NCBI RefSeq assembly: GCF_021347895.1
Contig: NC_067116.1
Location: 43,285,628 to 43,349,627 of the forward strand
Reading direction: 5' to 3'
DNA length: 64,000 nt
DNA from: Acanthochromis polyacanthus
Lineage: Eukaryota; Chordata; Actinopteri; Pomacentridae
Within the stretch, counting starts at the first letter, position 1; each line of letters opens with the position of its first letter. The translations under genes and the position numbers were made by a program. The notes under the pieces are model-generated. The model did not search any database. It saw only the letters and a program-made list of their open reading frames with translations, and was not told the origin of the DNA. Of the stretch, positions 12,943 to 25,724 are shown piece after piece.

Positions 12943-13772
12943 ACACTACTGGTCAAAAGTTTGGGGCCACCCAGGCAATTTCACATTTTCCATGAAAACT
13001 CACTTTTATCCATGTGCTAACATAACTGCACAAGGGTTTTCTAACCATCAATGAGCCTTTCAACACCATTAGCTAACACAGTGTAGCATTAGAACACAGG
13101 AGTGATGGTTGCTGGAAATGTTCCTCTGTACCCCTATGGAGATATTCCATTAAAGCTAGAATAGTCATTTACCACATTAACAATGTCTACTAGGTCTGGA
13201 ACCAAATATCCCGAATATCTGAATATTCATTCTCTACGGCGGTAACCGGATATTAATTTTGGTATCCGAATATTTGGCCCCCCCGTCGGACGTTAGCGGG
13301 CGGAAAGAATATGCGGCGTTACTGTCTTCCCTCCGCCTTCGGCCCACATCGGCTCATCCTGTCGTGTGATCACATACACATATACACATATGTGTATGTG
13401 ATCACCCCTTCCTCCCCCCAGACGAAAATATTTGGAGCTCGTCTCTTCCCTTCGCCTTCGGCCCACTTCGGCTCATCCCGTCGTGTTCGGCTCATCTCGG
13501 CTCCTCCATTCGTGTTTCTTACCACCACCTGAATGGCCGGGTGGCTGCCGACTCTGACGTCACGCTTCACTTCGTTGCATAAACACAAGACAAGATGCTG
13601 AAGACCTCCGCTGTTTGGGAATTCTTCAGTTTAACTGAAGACAAAACGAAGGCAAAATTTGTACCCGGGAGACCAGACGAACGGATCCGAATATTCGGGC
13701 TGCCGCCGCCTCAACCTTTCTATCAAAAATAAGGACACTTCTAAGTGAACCCAAACTTTTGAATGGTAGTGT
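12943..13772. mobile_element. Tc1-like MITE, split by a nested hAT insertion
   Basis: Terminal inverted repeats are visible: acactactggtcaaaagttt on the left and aaacttttgaatggtagtgt on the right. The left arm continues ggggccacccaggcaatttc and tccatgaaaactcac, and the right arm has caaaaataaggacacttcta. Both match a very common teleost nonautonomous Tc1/mariner-type repeat (recalled). The middle has been replaced: at 13191 a hAT element begins immediately after atgtctac, and part of the right half of the host element is missing, so an insertion was followed by deletion. Confidence 0.75.
13191..13700 (+). mobile_element. hAT-like MITE, copy 1 (right end missing)
   Basis: Starts taggtctggaacc and is homologous along its whole length to the complete copy at 35958-36589. 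It shares ggtatccgaatatt, cccgtcggacgtta, gcggcgttactgtcttcc, gaatggccgggt, gaagacctccgctgttt and ggatccgaatattcgggc. Homology stops at about 13700, and the terminal region ending in ccagcccta seen in the other copies is absent. An internal 40-bp hairpin lies at 13366-13405. No transposase frame is present. Confidence 0.8.
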
Positions 13773-14175
13773 ATGTATAAAAGTGTTAAAATTACAAGGT
13801 GTGGTTTCATGTCACATATCAGGCGATTTCTTGACTTGGTACAATGACATCTTGGAGTCTCAGCTGGTTGTCTGGAAACCTGACACTGATGACAAGATGC
13901 ATTTAATACAAGGCATACATGTCTTTTGCAAGTTCAAAACACTATGATATTGCTGCCAATTCTCCTGTCCAGTACTTTAAAGACAATGTTTTGTCGCAGC
14001 AAAAACCCCATACGGGATCGCTGGGATGTACTCCTCCATGGATCAGCACAGAAACATGTCCATGGAGGTGATGAAGAGCAGTTTTCTAGTAATGGACATG
14101 CCTGGCAATAAAAAAAAAAAAGTAAAATCTGATGGTGACAGGAAAAGTCTTGCTGCCTGCTGGTCACTTGTATTG
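13770..14175. repeat. Second copy of the 10.85-11.3 kb dispersed repeat
   Basis: Aligns by eye with 10850-11300: aaaagtgttaaaatt, ttgtctggaaacctgac, acaatgttttgtcgc, cagaaacatgtccatggagg, an A12 run, then a gacaggaaaag and ctggtcac region. It starts directly at the right end of the split Tc1-like element. No coding content is recognised. Confidence 0.6.
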
Positions 14176-14806
14176 CTTTTTGAAGTAACACATGAGGGAA
14201 ACAAATCTATTTCAAACCAATAAATTCATATTGCAGTCCTGAGAAACCGAGAACCAATTTCCCCCAACACAAGCACAGTAAGGGTTGGTAAATGCACCGT
14301 ACGATGCTGTTTTGGTATCAAAATTTAGGTAGTGAGACAGGAGAGATGAGCAGTCCCTTTGAAGAAACATTTTTTGGCTGGTTCAGGAAACGACTGTTCA
14401 AAAGTTAAATGACATACAAACTCAAAAACGTTGTAGGCCGTTTAAATCTGACAAAACGGAGATGGGTGACGTACGTACACAGTTAAACTAAAACTCTGTG
14501 GCTTCAAAGACAGGAAATCTCAGATTCCCAAGTTTAGCACCATCTGTAAAAGCATGAAGCAGACTTAGACTCATACCGTGGAATGAACAGTGAGGTTTTA
14601 GAAAGAAATACCTCACAACATCAAACTGTAAAACCACAGTGGTACTGTTCCTTTGAAAAATTCCTGTAAATCTTTCTCTTGCACTTTATTAAGAAAACAC
14701 CCTGTTTAAAAAAAAACAGCTCTGACTGGACGTTCTGTAGTCAACACTGGCTTGAGCATACAAAAAGTATTTTCATTTAAAAGAGCTGCATAATGTCTTC
14801 CACAGC

Positions 14807-14844
14807 CACACACACACACACACACACACACACGCGCGCGCGCG
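14807..14844 (+). repeat. Compound (CA)n(CG)n microsatellite
   Basis: About 13 CA units run directly into about six CG units. Alternating purine-pyrimidine of this composition is the kind that can adopt Z-DNA. Confidence 0.95.
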
Positions 14845-15787
14845 CTGTGTATTTGCAAACCTAATGTGGAAATTGTTGTGAAAATAATCTGAATATACAA
14901 CAAAACCAGGATAAGAGCAGACAATAAGAAGGGACAATAAGGGGGAAAAAATCATATTGTTATGAGTCCATCTATGCTCCAGTGAGCTCCTCGTTTCAAT
15001 ATAGATGAAGAAAGCTGGGCCCGAGGACAGCAGTGAGATATGCAGGCAGCCCACACATATCTGATGATGTACAGGGCTGCCTGCACATTCTAAAGAGAAC
15101 ACATTTTCCAGCTAGCCTTTTATAATTGTATTTTTTACCTTCCAAAAGGCCCTGGAGCCAGACTCGTATGCTCCATCTGAAGCGGTTGGTGTAGTAATGG
15201 GTCATAGTGATGCATTCTTACTGGGACTGGCTTAATTGTATTATCAATCTCATCCAGACAGTGCTTTAGCCCCACAGCTCTGGACATGCTACTGTCAGAC
15301 ACTCTGCATTAGTATTGGGAAGTGAACCATGAGGAATTGCAATTTTTACTTTCATCTGTTTCTCAAGCCGAAAAAACGTTAGGTTCGCCAGTTTGAATGA
15401 TGTTTTTTTATCAGAATTCTGGCCGCTGCCATTCCTGACTTCTCATCCTCTCTGTCACTTTCTCTGTCTACCCATCTGTCTGTCACTCTCCACTCTTTCT
15501 CTCTTCATCTTCTGGCTTTTTTTTTTTTTGTGCTGTGTGCTGGTGGCCACTGAGTAAATGCGAGCCTGTTCCAATTTCATGCTATCTTTTAACAAGTTAA
15601 TTATGTTGAGCCGTACAAAGACTGAAGGCTGACAGAGGAGGTGGCGGCGGTGGCAGAGGGACAACTGCCCAGGTCAGCTCTTTGTTGTTTCTATCTTGTT
15701 GTTCGTCTTCTTCTTGGAGCACTCCCCCTCTCTTCTCTTGCTATAACCGTCTCCTTCTTTTTCCCTCGTCCTCAGTAGCAGCTCCAG

Positions 15788-15826
15788 TGGTGGTGGTGGT
15801 GGTGGTGGTGGGGGGGGGGGGGGGGG
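15788..15826 (+). repeat. (GGT)n followed by a poly-G run
   Basis: Eight or so GGT units lead into a run of about 17 G. It explains the poly-proline and poly-valine frames on the two strands, which are not genes. Confidence 0.95.
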
Positions 15827-16798
15827 TTGAGATAAAAGCGCAGCGAGCTGAGGAGTCCTTCGCAAGCCTAAGGCAAGGAGAAGGTCAACAGGCCTGCTAA
15901 GAAGGGCTGTTATCATCTTGGTAACATGTTATCGGAGAGCCTGCAGTAGTGTTTATTTACAGTTATTGCTCCCTCTGGGTGCACACTTCAACGCCTGGGG
16001 CTGATTGCTCGGTAATGAGTTCAGGAACACAGGGAGCCGATGCAAGAAAAGAAGGGAAACAAGGGAGGCAAGAAATCACTTGCCAATAACCAATAGGTCA
16101 GCGAGAAAAAAAAAAATCAAAGGAGAACAGAAAAGCCTGGGCATTGACAGAGCATAAAAATCAGACGAAACTAGGTGTGTTGGTCTACCAAACACAGTTT
16201 TTTTAAAGTGATTGCCATTCAAGATTCTAGCTTCTCAAATGAGGCACAGCACAGTAGAGCCAGTATAGCGATAAATACAACTTGACCTCAAGTTGGCTGT
16301 ATTTGTCCCAACAAAGAACCACTGCTTCATCTTAAAACACCTCATTTCCATCTGTAATGTCTACAATCCCTCCGGTAATTTACTTTACCAGAGGTACTTT
16401 TTCTGTATTTACTTGCTTGCCCAGTCCGCTGCTGTGCGAGCTAATCAGATTGGTCCATATTTAACAGGCTGAATCACAAAGTGGCAAGAGTCAACCCAGG
16501 ACGTGGAGAAATCAGGAGAGAGGATGTCTCAAAATCCCAGGAGGAGTTTTTCATCAGTTAGGAGCAAAATCTCTCATTGTGGAACAGCGTTTCAATCTAG
16601 GGAATTATACTAAGTGGTGCGACTGTCAAAAAGGAGAGAAAATGAAGAAGAAAAATTAAAAAGCAGGAAAAGGCAGCGCTGAATGCCATTCGAAAGGCTT
16701 GGAAGAAGATCAAGGAGTTTTTTCAGCAATCGTTTTGCCAGGCGCTGCACCCAAACATCGAGCAATTAAGAAAAATGTAAATACGGAGCAATAAATAA

Positions 16799-16802
<4 letters not shown>

Positions 16803-16848
<46 letters not shown>
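16803..16848 (+). repeat. (AT)23 microsatellite
   Basis: Uninterrupted AT dinucleotide run inside AGBL4 intron 2. Confidence 0.98.
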
Positions 16849-16851
<3 letters not shown>

Positions 16852-17230
16852 AAAGTATGAATATAAATTCTATTTTTTTACCAGAATATACCATAAAAGC
16901 AAATCCGTCCTATGACAACCTAATCCCTTTTCATACCATCGGATATGGGAGATTATGAGACATAATTTGGTAATTCAATTTAGACATAATTCATCAGAGA
17001 AGAAGAGCGCAGGGAGCTTTTTGGGATGAAGTTTCTCCATCGTAGCAGGAGGTTCTGGATGATGCCAAGTTGACGATGAAGAGATGATAACTCAAGTGAT
17101 TTCTTTTAGAAAAATAAAAAATAGTAAAAACATTTGCACTTAGCATGTAGGTGTGGCTACAGTGGCAACAGAGGTGGGGTCGGACAGAAGACTCAAGAAG
17201 TGACGCATCATGTTAGCAATCAAAGACTTT

Positions 17231-17355
17231 AAATGGCGCCGCTCTAGTGGCAGCTAGTTACAGCAGCTCTCGCTCGTCGAGTAATCCTTTTATTTGCTGC
17301 TGTACACTGTAAATTTCCCCGCTGTGGGATTAATAAAGGTTTAATCTATCTATCG
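17231..17355 (+). mobile_element. Short retroposon 3' end
   Basis: Contains aatggcgccgctctagtgg, then gtaaatttccccgctgtggg followed by attaataaaggtttaatc and a tctatcta tail. The ttccccgctgtgggattaataaagg block is a recurrent 3' terminus of fish LINEs and derived SINEs (recalled), and the short tandem tail fits target-primed insertion. Only about 125 bp is recognisable, and the left boundary is uncertain. Confidence 0.55.
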
Positions 17356-18147
17356 ACAGAAATACAGTCTGTTGTAATCAGAATGAAGCTGTAGTTGGAT
17401 ATAGTTTAGTTTTTGTTTTTATTAACACGATGCTGCACAACAAAGCATGGCCACTAGCTTAATGCCAAACATAAAATAGCATCATTCTCCATAAGTCCTC
17501 TACTACACTAAAGCAAAGCTGCAGAGTTTATTTCAACGGAATCAACACTTAAACCTGAATTAGTATCACAAATGGCATCGGACAAATTTTGGAATACCTT
17601 TTAAAAAAAGACTAGCAAAGAAAGACGTCTCAGTAATAAATATTTTTATGTGAGAAATAAGTCAATTGACTATGTGTAAAGTGATCAGGGCCAAAGAGAA
17701 TCATCACCAAACTCTGCAGCGCCCCTTAAATCATTTTCAGTTCATTCAGCTTAGAAAAGCCCCACTGCTGCCTTAAAAGTGTGAGTTAACTGCACTTTGG
17801 ATGATTAATTACTTCAAAGTCATCTAATGAGTTGTAAAAGTGTAAAACTAGCTGATTTAAATTAACCTCACTTGAGAAACTTCCAAAAACGTAATAATAC
17901 ACTGAATCAACTGGTCAGATGGACAGTGTTTACAGATATACTAGTTTAAGGAGTTTATTTTTTTTATTTAACACTACAAATTTAGAGCTGTAGCTATTGA
18001 AGCCATTTTTTTAAAAAACTTGGGTCAATACAAAAACAACTCGGCTGCTAATGATGACTGTACATGTAGGGACTGAATTCCAAACTAAGCTTTGTCTTGG
18101 TTAGAATTGATTGAATGATTATGAAAAAACAACCATAATTTCTCAAA

Positions 18148-18149
<2 letters not shown>

Positions 18150-18178
<29 letters not shown>
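18150..18178 (+). repeat. Poly-A run (29 nt)
   Basis: A simple A run about 25 bp left of the hAT copy 2 target duplication. No retroposon body could be identified next to it. Confidence 0.9.
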
Positions 18179-18204
18179 CAGTCTGGAAAGTTGTACCTCT
18201 CTAG

Positions 18205-18456
18205 TAGTGCTGGCCCAAATAATGGTTTCTGGCCTCCGGATATTCAGGCCCTATTAAAGACGAATATCCGAATATTCATTCCAGCCCGTAACGTCAGATG
18301 GGGGGCGGGGCTTGTGGCGGAGACGGCCTGAATATTCGGATCCGTTCGTCTGGTCTCCCGGGTACAAATTTTGCTTTCACGAATATTTGAATACCAAAAT
18401 TAATATCCAGATACCGCCGTACCGAACGGATATTCGAATATTCGGGTCCAGCCCTA
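18205..18456 (-). mobile_element. hAT-like MITE, copy 2 (252 bp, perfect 8-bp TSD)
   Basis: The element runs from tagtgctggccc to gggtccagcccta and is flanked on both sides by the identical 8-mer ctctctag (18197-18204 and 18457-18464), the target-site duplication size of hAT elements. Its sequence is the reverse complement of copy 3 with a large internal deletion; shared blocks include ggtttctggcctcc, gatccgttcgtctgg and cgaatattcgggtcc. No coding capacity. Confidence 0.9.
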
Positions 18457-21400
18457 CTCTCTAGCATTGCATTCTGGGAAGTTTACTTTTCTTACTTTTT
18501 TTAAGCTTAATTTAAACTGAGTTGAGTAAACTCTCAGCTGTTCATTTGATTTAAAGAACTCGTGTTTTTAGGTTATTAAGAGGTCTGAAAACTTAAAAAA
18601 TCTGATATTTCAAGTTCAGTCGACAAGTAGCTAGCAAAGATAATTTATTTACAATGAACAAACTGAAAAGATAAGCTGTCTTGATTAATTTTTAATAGTG
18701 ATTTACCTTGTACAGAGTGTGTTGATGTCTGACAGCTCTTTTTTTTTTTTTGGTTTTACAGCCTGCAGACTCATGAAGCCAGATCTATCTCCACAGGGCT
18801 GAAGAATTGTCTGGCTGCTCCTCCTCATTATCATCCTGCTAAAGAGGAAAGAAAAAGCAGTGGATTGTTTGTATTCCTGGAAAATAGCTATGGGAGAATT
18901 ATTTTGGTGGACCATTAGCATGAAGAGAGATGTCATTAAACGGGCTAATTCACCAAAAGAGCCAAGCAGGCCTGCCTTACTGCACGATCCAAGTCTTTAT
19001 CAGAGCTTTGCTATTTGTGTGGCATAAATGACCAAGCTTAAAACTGAAGTCTACATCCACTGAGTCAGAATATAAAGCCTGTAACTTAATTAAATTAGTC
19101 ATCAATAGCAATTCCTGAAACAAGCAGCTGTTTTCAGACTAAGTTCAGATAAACTCATCGTATACTACCTGCCCAGCATCATAAAACAGACAAAGTTAGT
19201 GTTGGGCTGGTGAACTGAGAGAATTTAATAGCTAAAAAATTAAAATTTTACTCAAGAAATGAAAAGAATACCAAAGCAGATCTGAAAAGACATTAAATGC
19301 TGAATGTGATGAGAAACACAGCTCTGAATTAACAAGAGGATCGTTTCTTTTCGGTTGGATGTGTGAATAAGCCACTGTTTGTTAACACATTTAACTTTAA
19401 CAACCTAAAAATGTGATAGTATGTCAATAACATGTTGCAAATTATTCTGCAGTTCCCATGTGGTCACAAGAAAATCACCTAATGCAGGTATATCACAGTG
19501 CTTTGAGGAAATTTAATCTAAAAAGCTGATAACTTCAGCTGAGTTTTTTTTAAGAAACCAATTTTTAAAATGCAATTGTTGGTTGGTAGGAATTAAGGTT
19601 TGAGTAGAGAGTGCTTTTTAACGGTTCGCAATCTGATTAAAGGACCCGACAATCCTCCTACTGTAAAATGCAACATGTTATGTACTTGAATGAACTATTC
19701 TCATCACAATCTTTAACCCAAAACAATATATTTTCAAATGAGCGTATATGTCCATTCAAACTAGAATAGATCACATTTTAGTTTCCCTATAAAGTAAAGC
19801 ATATTCCAACACCTTCACTAATAAGAGCCGTTTGAAATGTTCAAGAAAAAGAGAACCTGATAACAGCATTTTTGCCTCAAGGAGTGAATTTCAATACTGT
19901 TTACTTTGAGCAGCAGACCTACAAGATAGCTGCCTGGATTCAGACCAAAACGTATTCTTTCAGAATTCTGCTCCTGTCAGTATTTCACCCTTCACTGTAT
20001 AAGTATATTCTGTACATGAATTCGCGTTATCAAACAGACCCTGGCACATCAATGAAGCTCATCTCAGAGAGGGGTTTTCTAAATAAATCAGCAGAATAAA
20101 CACAGGCGGCTTGAAAAAACATGAACTGGTAAAGCATTACAAATCCTCGCCATTTTCCCCAAACTGTACAGTCTTGCCTCGGATGAAAAATGAGACGTCT
20201 GCTCTGAAACTGTGTTTATGGCGTCAGGAATTGCTTGGAAATGAATTACTGGATGAATCACTGGAGCCCTGCGCGCGAGCACCACTTGTGCAATGCAGAA
20301 ATCTGGTTGCAGTAATGTTCACTTCCGACACACTTGTATCACGATGCTGGAGGCAGGCCCTGAGCCAATGAATAGTGATGCTCCAAAGTACATTTAGAAC
20401 ACAAAATAGCCTAGAGCTGGAATTTATAAACAACAACAAAGTTAAACATGTTTGTGTCACACCACATCCTTCAATACGGAAGAAGGAGCAACGATGCCAT
20501 TTTTTATTTTACAAAGAGACTATTTCTTATAACATCCGGTATCTGAATATTCTTCCCTTCAACCTTTCCAAATCTCACGGCCACACCGTGTGTACAGTTG
20601 ATAATCAAATCCTTTCATTATGCAAAACTTCCAAAACAGCTTGCCGCTGCTAGCATTTGGTGACATTTTGAGAAGATGAGGTACTGGCTGAGTTTCCTAC
20701 GCACAGTTCATATCGGAGTCATCAACAATTAACTTACACAACACTGAGGGTGTTTGTACTACTTTCTGGCATCTCTGACCGGCCAATGTGTTCGCTCAGT
20801 GATTAGACGTGACCATACTCAACAGGCCCGAATGTCAGACAGGATTATCACTTTGCCACTGATATACACTCCTCACCTCCCATGGCAAAACACACATGTG
20901 ATAAAAGGCAGATAGCCGCTGTCTGCAGTCATTATGATTCTTCCAATGACCACCTTTGGAGTGTTTGTTCTGCCCAGACGAACAAATTGAAACAGAGCAG
21001 AAATCAGAGACATGCTGCTGAGTAATAAACAGCTGTGTATTAATTCATTATACATGCACCAACTGTTTTTTTGGCCAGGGGATGGAACAAAAAAAAAAAG
21101 CTGTCAACACAAAATAGGCATGCTAACACCTTTAAAATGAAGATGATGGACTTAGAAAGCAGTTGCCTTTTTGCATCAGCATTCATTTAGAGTCTAATGT
21201 TCACGCTCTGCTAACTAGTCACTATCTTGACTGCCATTTGGTAATGAGCAGACAGAGTAAAATGGGTCTTTAGAACTTTTTTTTTAACTGAAAAAGGCTG
21301 CCTGCTGTTTGTAAAAACAAAATTACAGCTAAAACACTCTCCACAAGCAACCTCCTTCACATTTAAGCAGTCATTTGATCCATGTCTTAATACAGAAATA

Positions 21401-24400
21401 TTCATTATAAGGGCTTTAAAGACACACCGTGTAAGTTTTTGAACCTCAAGGACCCTGATAGAAGCTTCCCTCCGGGTCAAGCCAATATAAGACACCCCCA
21501 ACTCCCCTCATATGAAAAAGCACAAAAAAAAAAGAAATAAAACTGACAATTTATGCCTGAAGAAAGTCACAGATAGGATATGACGATAATAAAAAATACA
21601 ATAATAATAAAGAATAATCTCTTATGGATACAAATGGCCAATAAATAGCATAAATCAAAAGCAATGGTCTTGCCAACAGTCCCAAGACAACTCCAATTTA
21701 TCTCCATACTCTGCTCCTGACTTAAAAGAAAGAGAGAGGAGAGAAAACTGCTAAAAGGAAAAACTGGAGAGGCCATTTAGTGATTTGAGCAGTGAAGCTT
21801 CTCCGCTGCCAAGGACATGTAAGAGAGACAGAGAGACTGGGAGTGCCTCTCAATACATCAGATGTCAGGAGTGCTCCCTCCCACTCAGACGAATGGATCT
21901 TCTTTTGGAAAGCCCATAAGAGAGAGCATTCTGAGGTCGGTGAACTACACAAAAGCCAAAAATCTAACCGTGAGGAGGCCACGTGGCTGCACGATGCACA
22001 GTGGCAGGTTCACGTGCGGGGACACAAGTGTCACAAAATGTCAAAATTATGCTCGTTGTGATTAAAAGCAAAAGGATATTAACGGAAAATATGCATTTGC
22101 ACCCTTGGGCTGCCTCTCCCTCTGGATTGTTTCCACAGGAGAGGGAGGGGAGGTGAAGCAGAGAGCTACATACTGCAGCAAAGCTCAGGCCTCTCCAAGC
22201 CACTCGTTCTGAGCATCTGGCTTGATTGTAAAAACGTTTCCCTCTTCTTTAATCAATGGAAACTCAACTATCCTGATTCATGGGGCACTCTGGAGTATAT
22301 AAATATCTTCTGACAAGCTTGACTGCGTTTCTCCCTACACCAGCTTCAGACCACCAGCCACCCCACCCCTCCTCCAGTGCTCATATTATTCTTTTTTTGC
22401 GCTACCTTCTCCTCTTCCCGACCTTCTTTTCTCGCTCTCCGTTTCTATCTCTTGTCTTTGCTCTGTGAATTTTGCTTTAGCTATGACTCTAATCAGTCAT
22501 TTTTCAGAGGCGTCTGTGCAGCAGCAACACGACAGTTTCTGGGAGGAGACAAGACCAGACAGATTAAATACACTGCTCAGTGCTGGAAGAAAGGAAAAAT
22601 AAAACTTTAAAGGAAATAAAGAGAGAGAGAAAAACATTAAAACCGTCCTTAGCAGTGAACAGCGGGAACATTTTCTCCTACATCTACTTATCCTCATTAC
22701 TGATCTCCTGGCAGCCTCTTTTGTTTATTATTAGTTTTTTCTTTATCTCAAAAACAGGGAAAATATCTCCTTATTAATTATCATTACTGAGGGATGATTT
22801 AAAATCTGCAGAGCAAATCCATTAAGTGCATGAGAGATTTCATCGAATCCATAACGTCAGTGGGGGAAACCTTAATATCCAGAAAGAGTCCGTAGGTATT
22901 GCCCTACTTTTGAGGTGTCAGTGAGTGAGTATTGTTCATCCGGATCAATTGCCATAATGCGCAATCGGCACATCTTTCAGTCAATGCTTTTTTTTCCCCA
23001 TTATGCAGTTTAACAAGTTGTGACAAGACACACAAAACAGGTCAATTACTCAAAGAAACAAAAACACAAAGTCTAAAACAGTGCTTTGGTCCTCGCTGTC
23101 GGAAAAAAGCAGAAGGTACATGTTCGAACAGTTCTCCACTCTCCGATATAAGTTGGATTGCATTGAGTGAATCGACCGTAAAGCCAGATGAGTCTATGAG
23201 TTGTGCTTATCAATGGACCCCATTAAACACTTGTCACCTCTGGGGAATTTCTTTGACCATGCAAGTCATTGTCAGCAGAGAACAGTCTGACTAATCAATG
23301 AGTGCTTAATTACATCTGGTGCACGGTCCAGAGGTGCAGTAAAACAATATGCCTGTGCCGTCAGTGTCATCCTTTGTACAGACAGATGGCACTTTAGTCA
23401 GCAACATTGTGAGGGCGCATTCACAAAAGAATTTGGGACTTAGCCGGGAATGTCAACAGTTGGAGTGTGTGACGAAACAAATGTGACAAGACAAGATAAG
23501 AATGTCATTTGGATTTCACTCTAAAAAACAATTAGGCTTCTTTTATCACTTCCCCGAATCTCTGCCTCTTGACACAATACGCAACAATAGGCCAGAAATG
23601 GACAGAAATGTTTACAGATTAGCGAAGTCTTCTATTTTCTGCCGTCCTACGTAGCATAAGAAGATGATCCGAAGAAGGAAAAATCTATTTTCAGATGGAT
23701 GTTAGTAAAAACGGGCATATTTATCATTACACAGTCAACAGAACCAGTGAGTAAGAACATAGTGATAAAGCTCTACTGCACAGTCCAGGTCACCAACATA
23801 CTGTACATTATGTTTAAGCATAATGGTGAAAAGGGCCTTTAATGGCTTAGAATGACTCTGTGCCAGAAGACCTGTTGGCTGAGATATCTACTGTATGCAA
23901 ATCTGTAGACCATCACTGACTTGATCAGCATAGGGCTGACAACAAAGTGAATTAAGCCTCATCTAAATGTAAATGAGATTTTATACCTTTGGCAAACAGC
24001 TTACATAACCAGCATCTATTTCAATAAACCTATTAGGTTTTATTCTGTGCTATACTAACACAACAAAATAAAATCTGGGCTTCGCGAGAGTCTACATGTG
24101 ATGCAGATGGCATCAGGAGTCAGACACAAAACCCCACTAAGTTATAGGTCTGCATAAATATCTAATGAAATCGTCTGCTCGAAATACCATGTTCCCGCTA
24201 TTCAATCTGGTTTGAGGGGGGTAAAATAGACATAGGCTGTCATGACGACCGATTCAATAGCTCTGAGAAATGTACATGTGTGACAGGAACTTGCACGCTT
24301 GTCTCCAATTTCCTTCCTGTCATTGCTGTCGTGAATAAAAACAGCGGCCTTCGTAATATTTTAGGTATGTGCTGTCTCATGAAGTGTTCACACTAGCAAT

Positions 24401-25084
24401 AAATCTACTATAAGCTCAATATCATGCACTCACAGTTAAGTGAGCCTATACATTTTGTACTGCTGAGCATCCTGGGTTTGTAATACAACTTAACAATGCC
24501 TGTATAGACCTTGTTCTCGTTTGTACTTCTTACTCTACAGTTCAAGTAGATTCAATTCAAACAACAGTAAGTGCAGTATCACCTGAATGCTATTTCAGAG
24601 TTGAAAAGCAGAGAATTTCTTGTTACGAACAATTATTTAAAAAAAAATACATTGCAACGACTGCACTGATAATAGAGGCCACAGAATAGAATCTCAGTGA
24701 AGTGAAAGTGATAACACCTTGACAACTGGCACTCAGATGGAAAACAACTGGGATCACTGAAGCTAAACTGAGTGCATCTGTGATTTACAATCAGCCTAAT
24801 TAACAGATTGTGAGCACCAGATCCTTTCCCGCTTTTGGACCTATGGATTGTGTCTATCTGCAAGCCTGCATCATGGCTCTACATGTAAAAGAATTGATAG
24901 AGATACTGAAAAATCTGATTCTGAGGCAGAAAAGCATTCAGAAAGATCAGTGGCACCCCAAAAATCCATCAGAAGTAATCAGGGGATACAGAATTAGCCA
25001 TAGTTCCACTAGTAACATCAAATTATGCCAGAAATAGTGCATTATCTGAACAAACTGAAAAAAAAAAGACTTGCAAGTGCTTCA

Positions 25085-25375
25085 AACTTGGCACAGGGTT
25101 TCTTAATAAACAGAGTTTCTGTCACAGCTCAGACATTGTGAGGATATTGCACAAAGTCACCTTCTATGGATGGCATCCAGAAAAAAAGAAAAAAAACTTT
25201 GCTAAAGAACATGAAAGGAAGCCGGATGAATGTTGGGAGGAAATCATTTGATCAGATGAGACCAAGATTAATTCGTTCAGCTCCGATAGGGTCCGGCATG
25301 TTTGGAGAAACTGGCCAGGACAACCACAGTGATTGCATAATCCTGACAGTGAAGAATGGTTTTTGAAATTGGCTA
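25085..25375 (+). mobile_element. Tc1-like transposase remnant
   Basis: One frame reads KEHERKPDECWEEII, a stop, then SDETKINSF and DRVRHVWRNW. This matches the Tc1-family block recalled as WSDETKIELFG, which holds the first catalytic Asp of the DD34E triad. The TGA immediately before SDE stands where Trp is usual. The downstream DNA (ggccaggacaaccacagtg, then gcataatcctgacagtgaag) is also typical Tc1 but has shifted frame. Terminal inverted repeats were not found. It is a dead fragment; the open frame in another register at 25166-25366 is not the transposase frame. Confidence 0.75.
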
Positions 25376-25724
25376 GTGATCTGTGTACTTAAATTTACAA
25401 AAAAAAAAAAAAAGTAAAATTGCATTAATAAATGAATTTCCTAAAGCAAACTTCCACTCAATAAACACACGATCATTCACCAATACGGGGAAAAAAGAAG
25501 ACTATAGAAACTGTTAATCTAACAAGTAATTGAAGGAATAATTGCCTCTGTTCTTTGCCTTTTTCGACAACCGTTCATCTGATTCACTTTATGCCTGGCG
25601 GGTGTACTGTTAAGAAGATAAGGAAGAGCAGCATTGAGTTCAAAGTTGTGTAGAGTTGGCTAAAAGTGGCTTTCTATTACACTTTCACAACAGTATCTTC
25701 AGCAGACATTAGGCTGCTTGTAAC

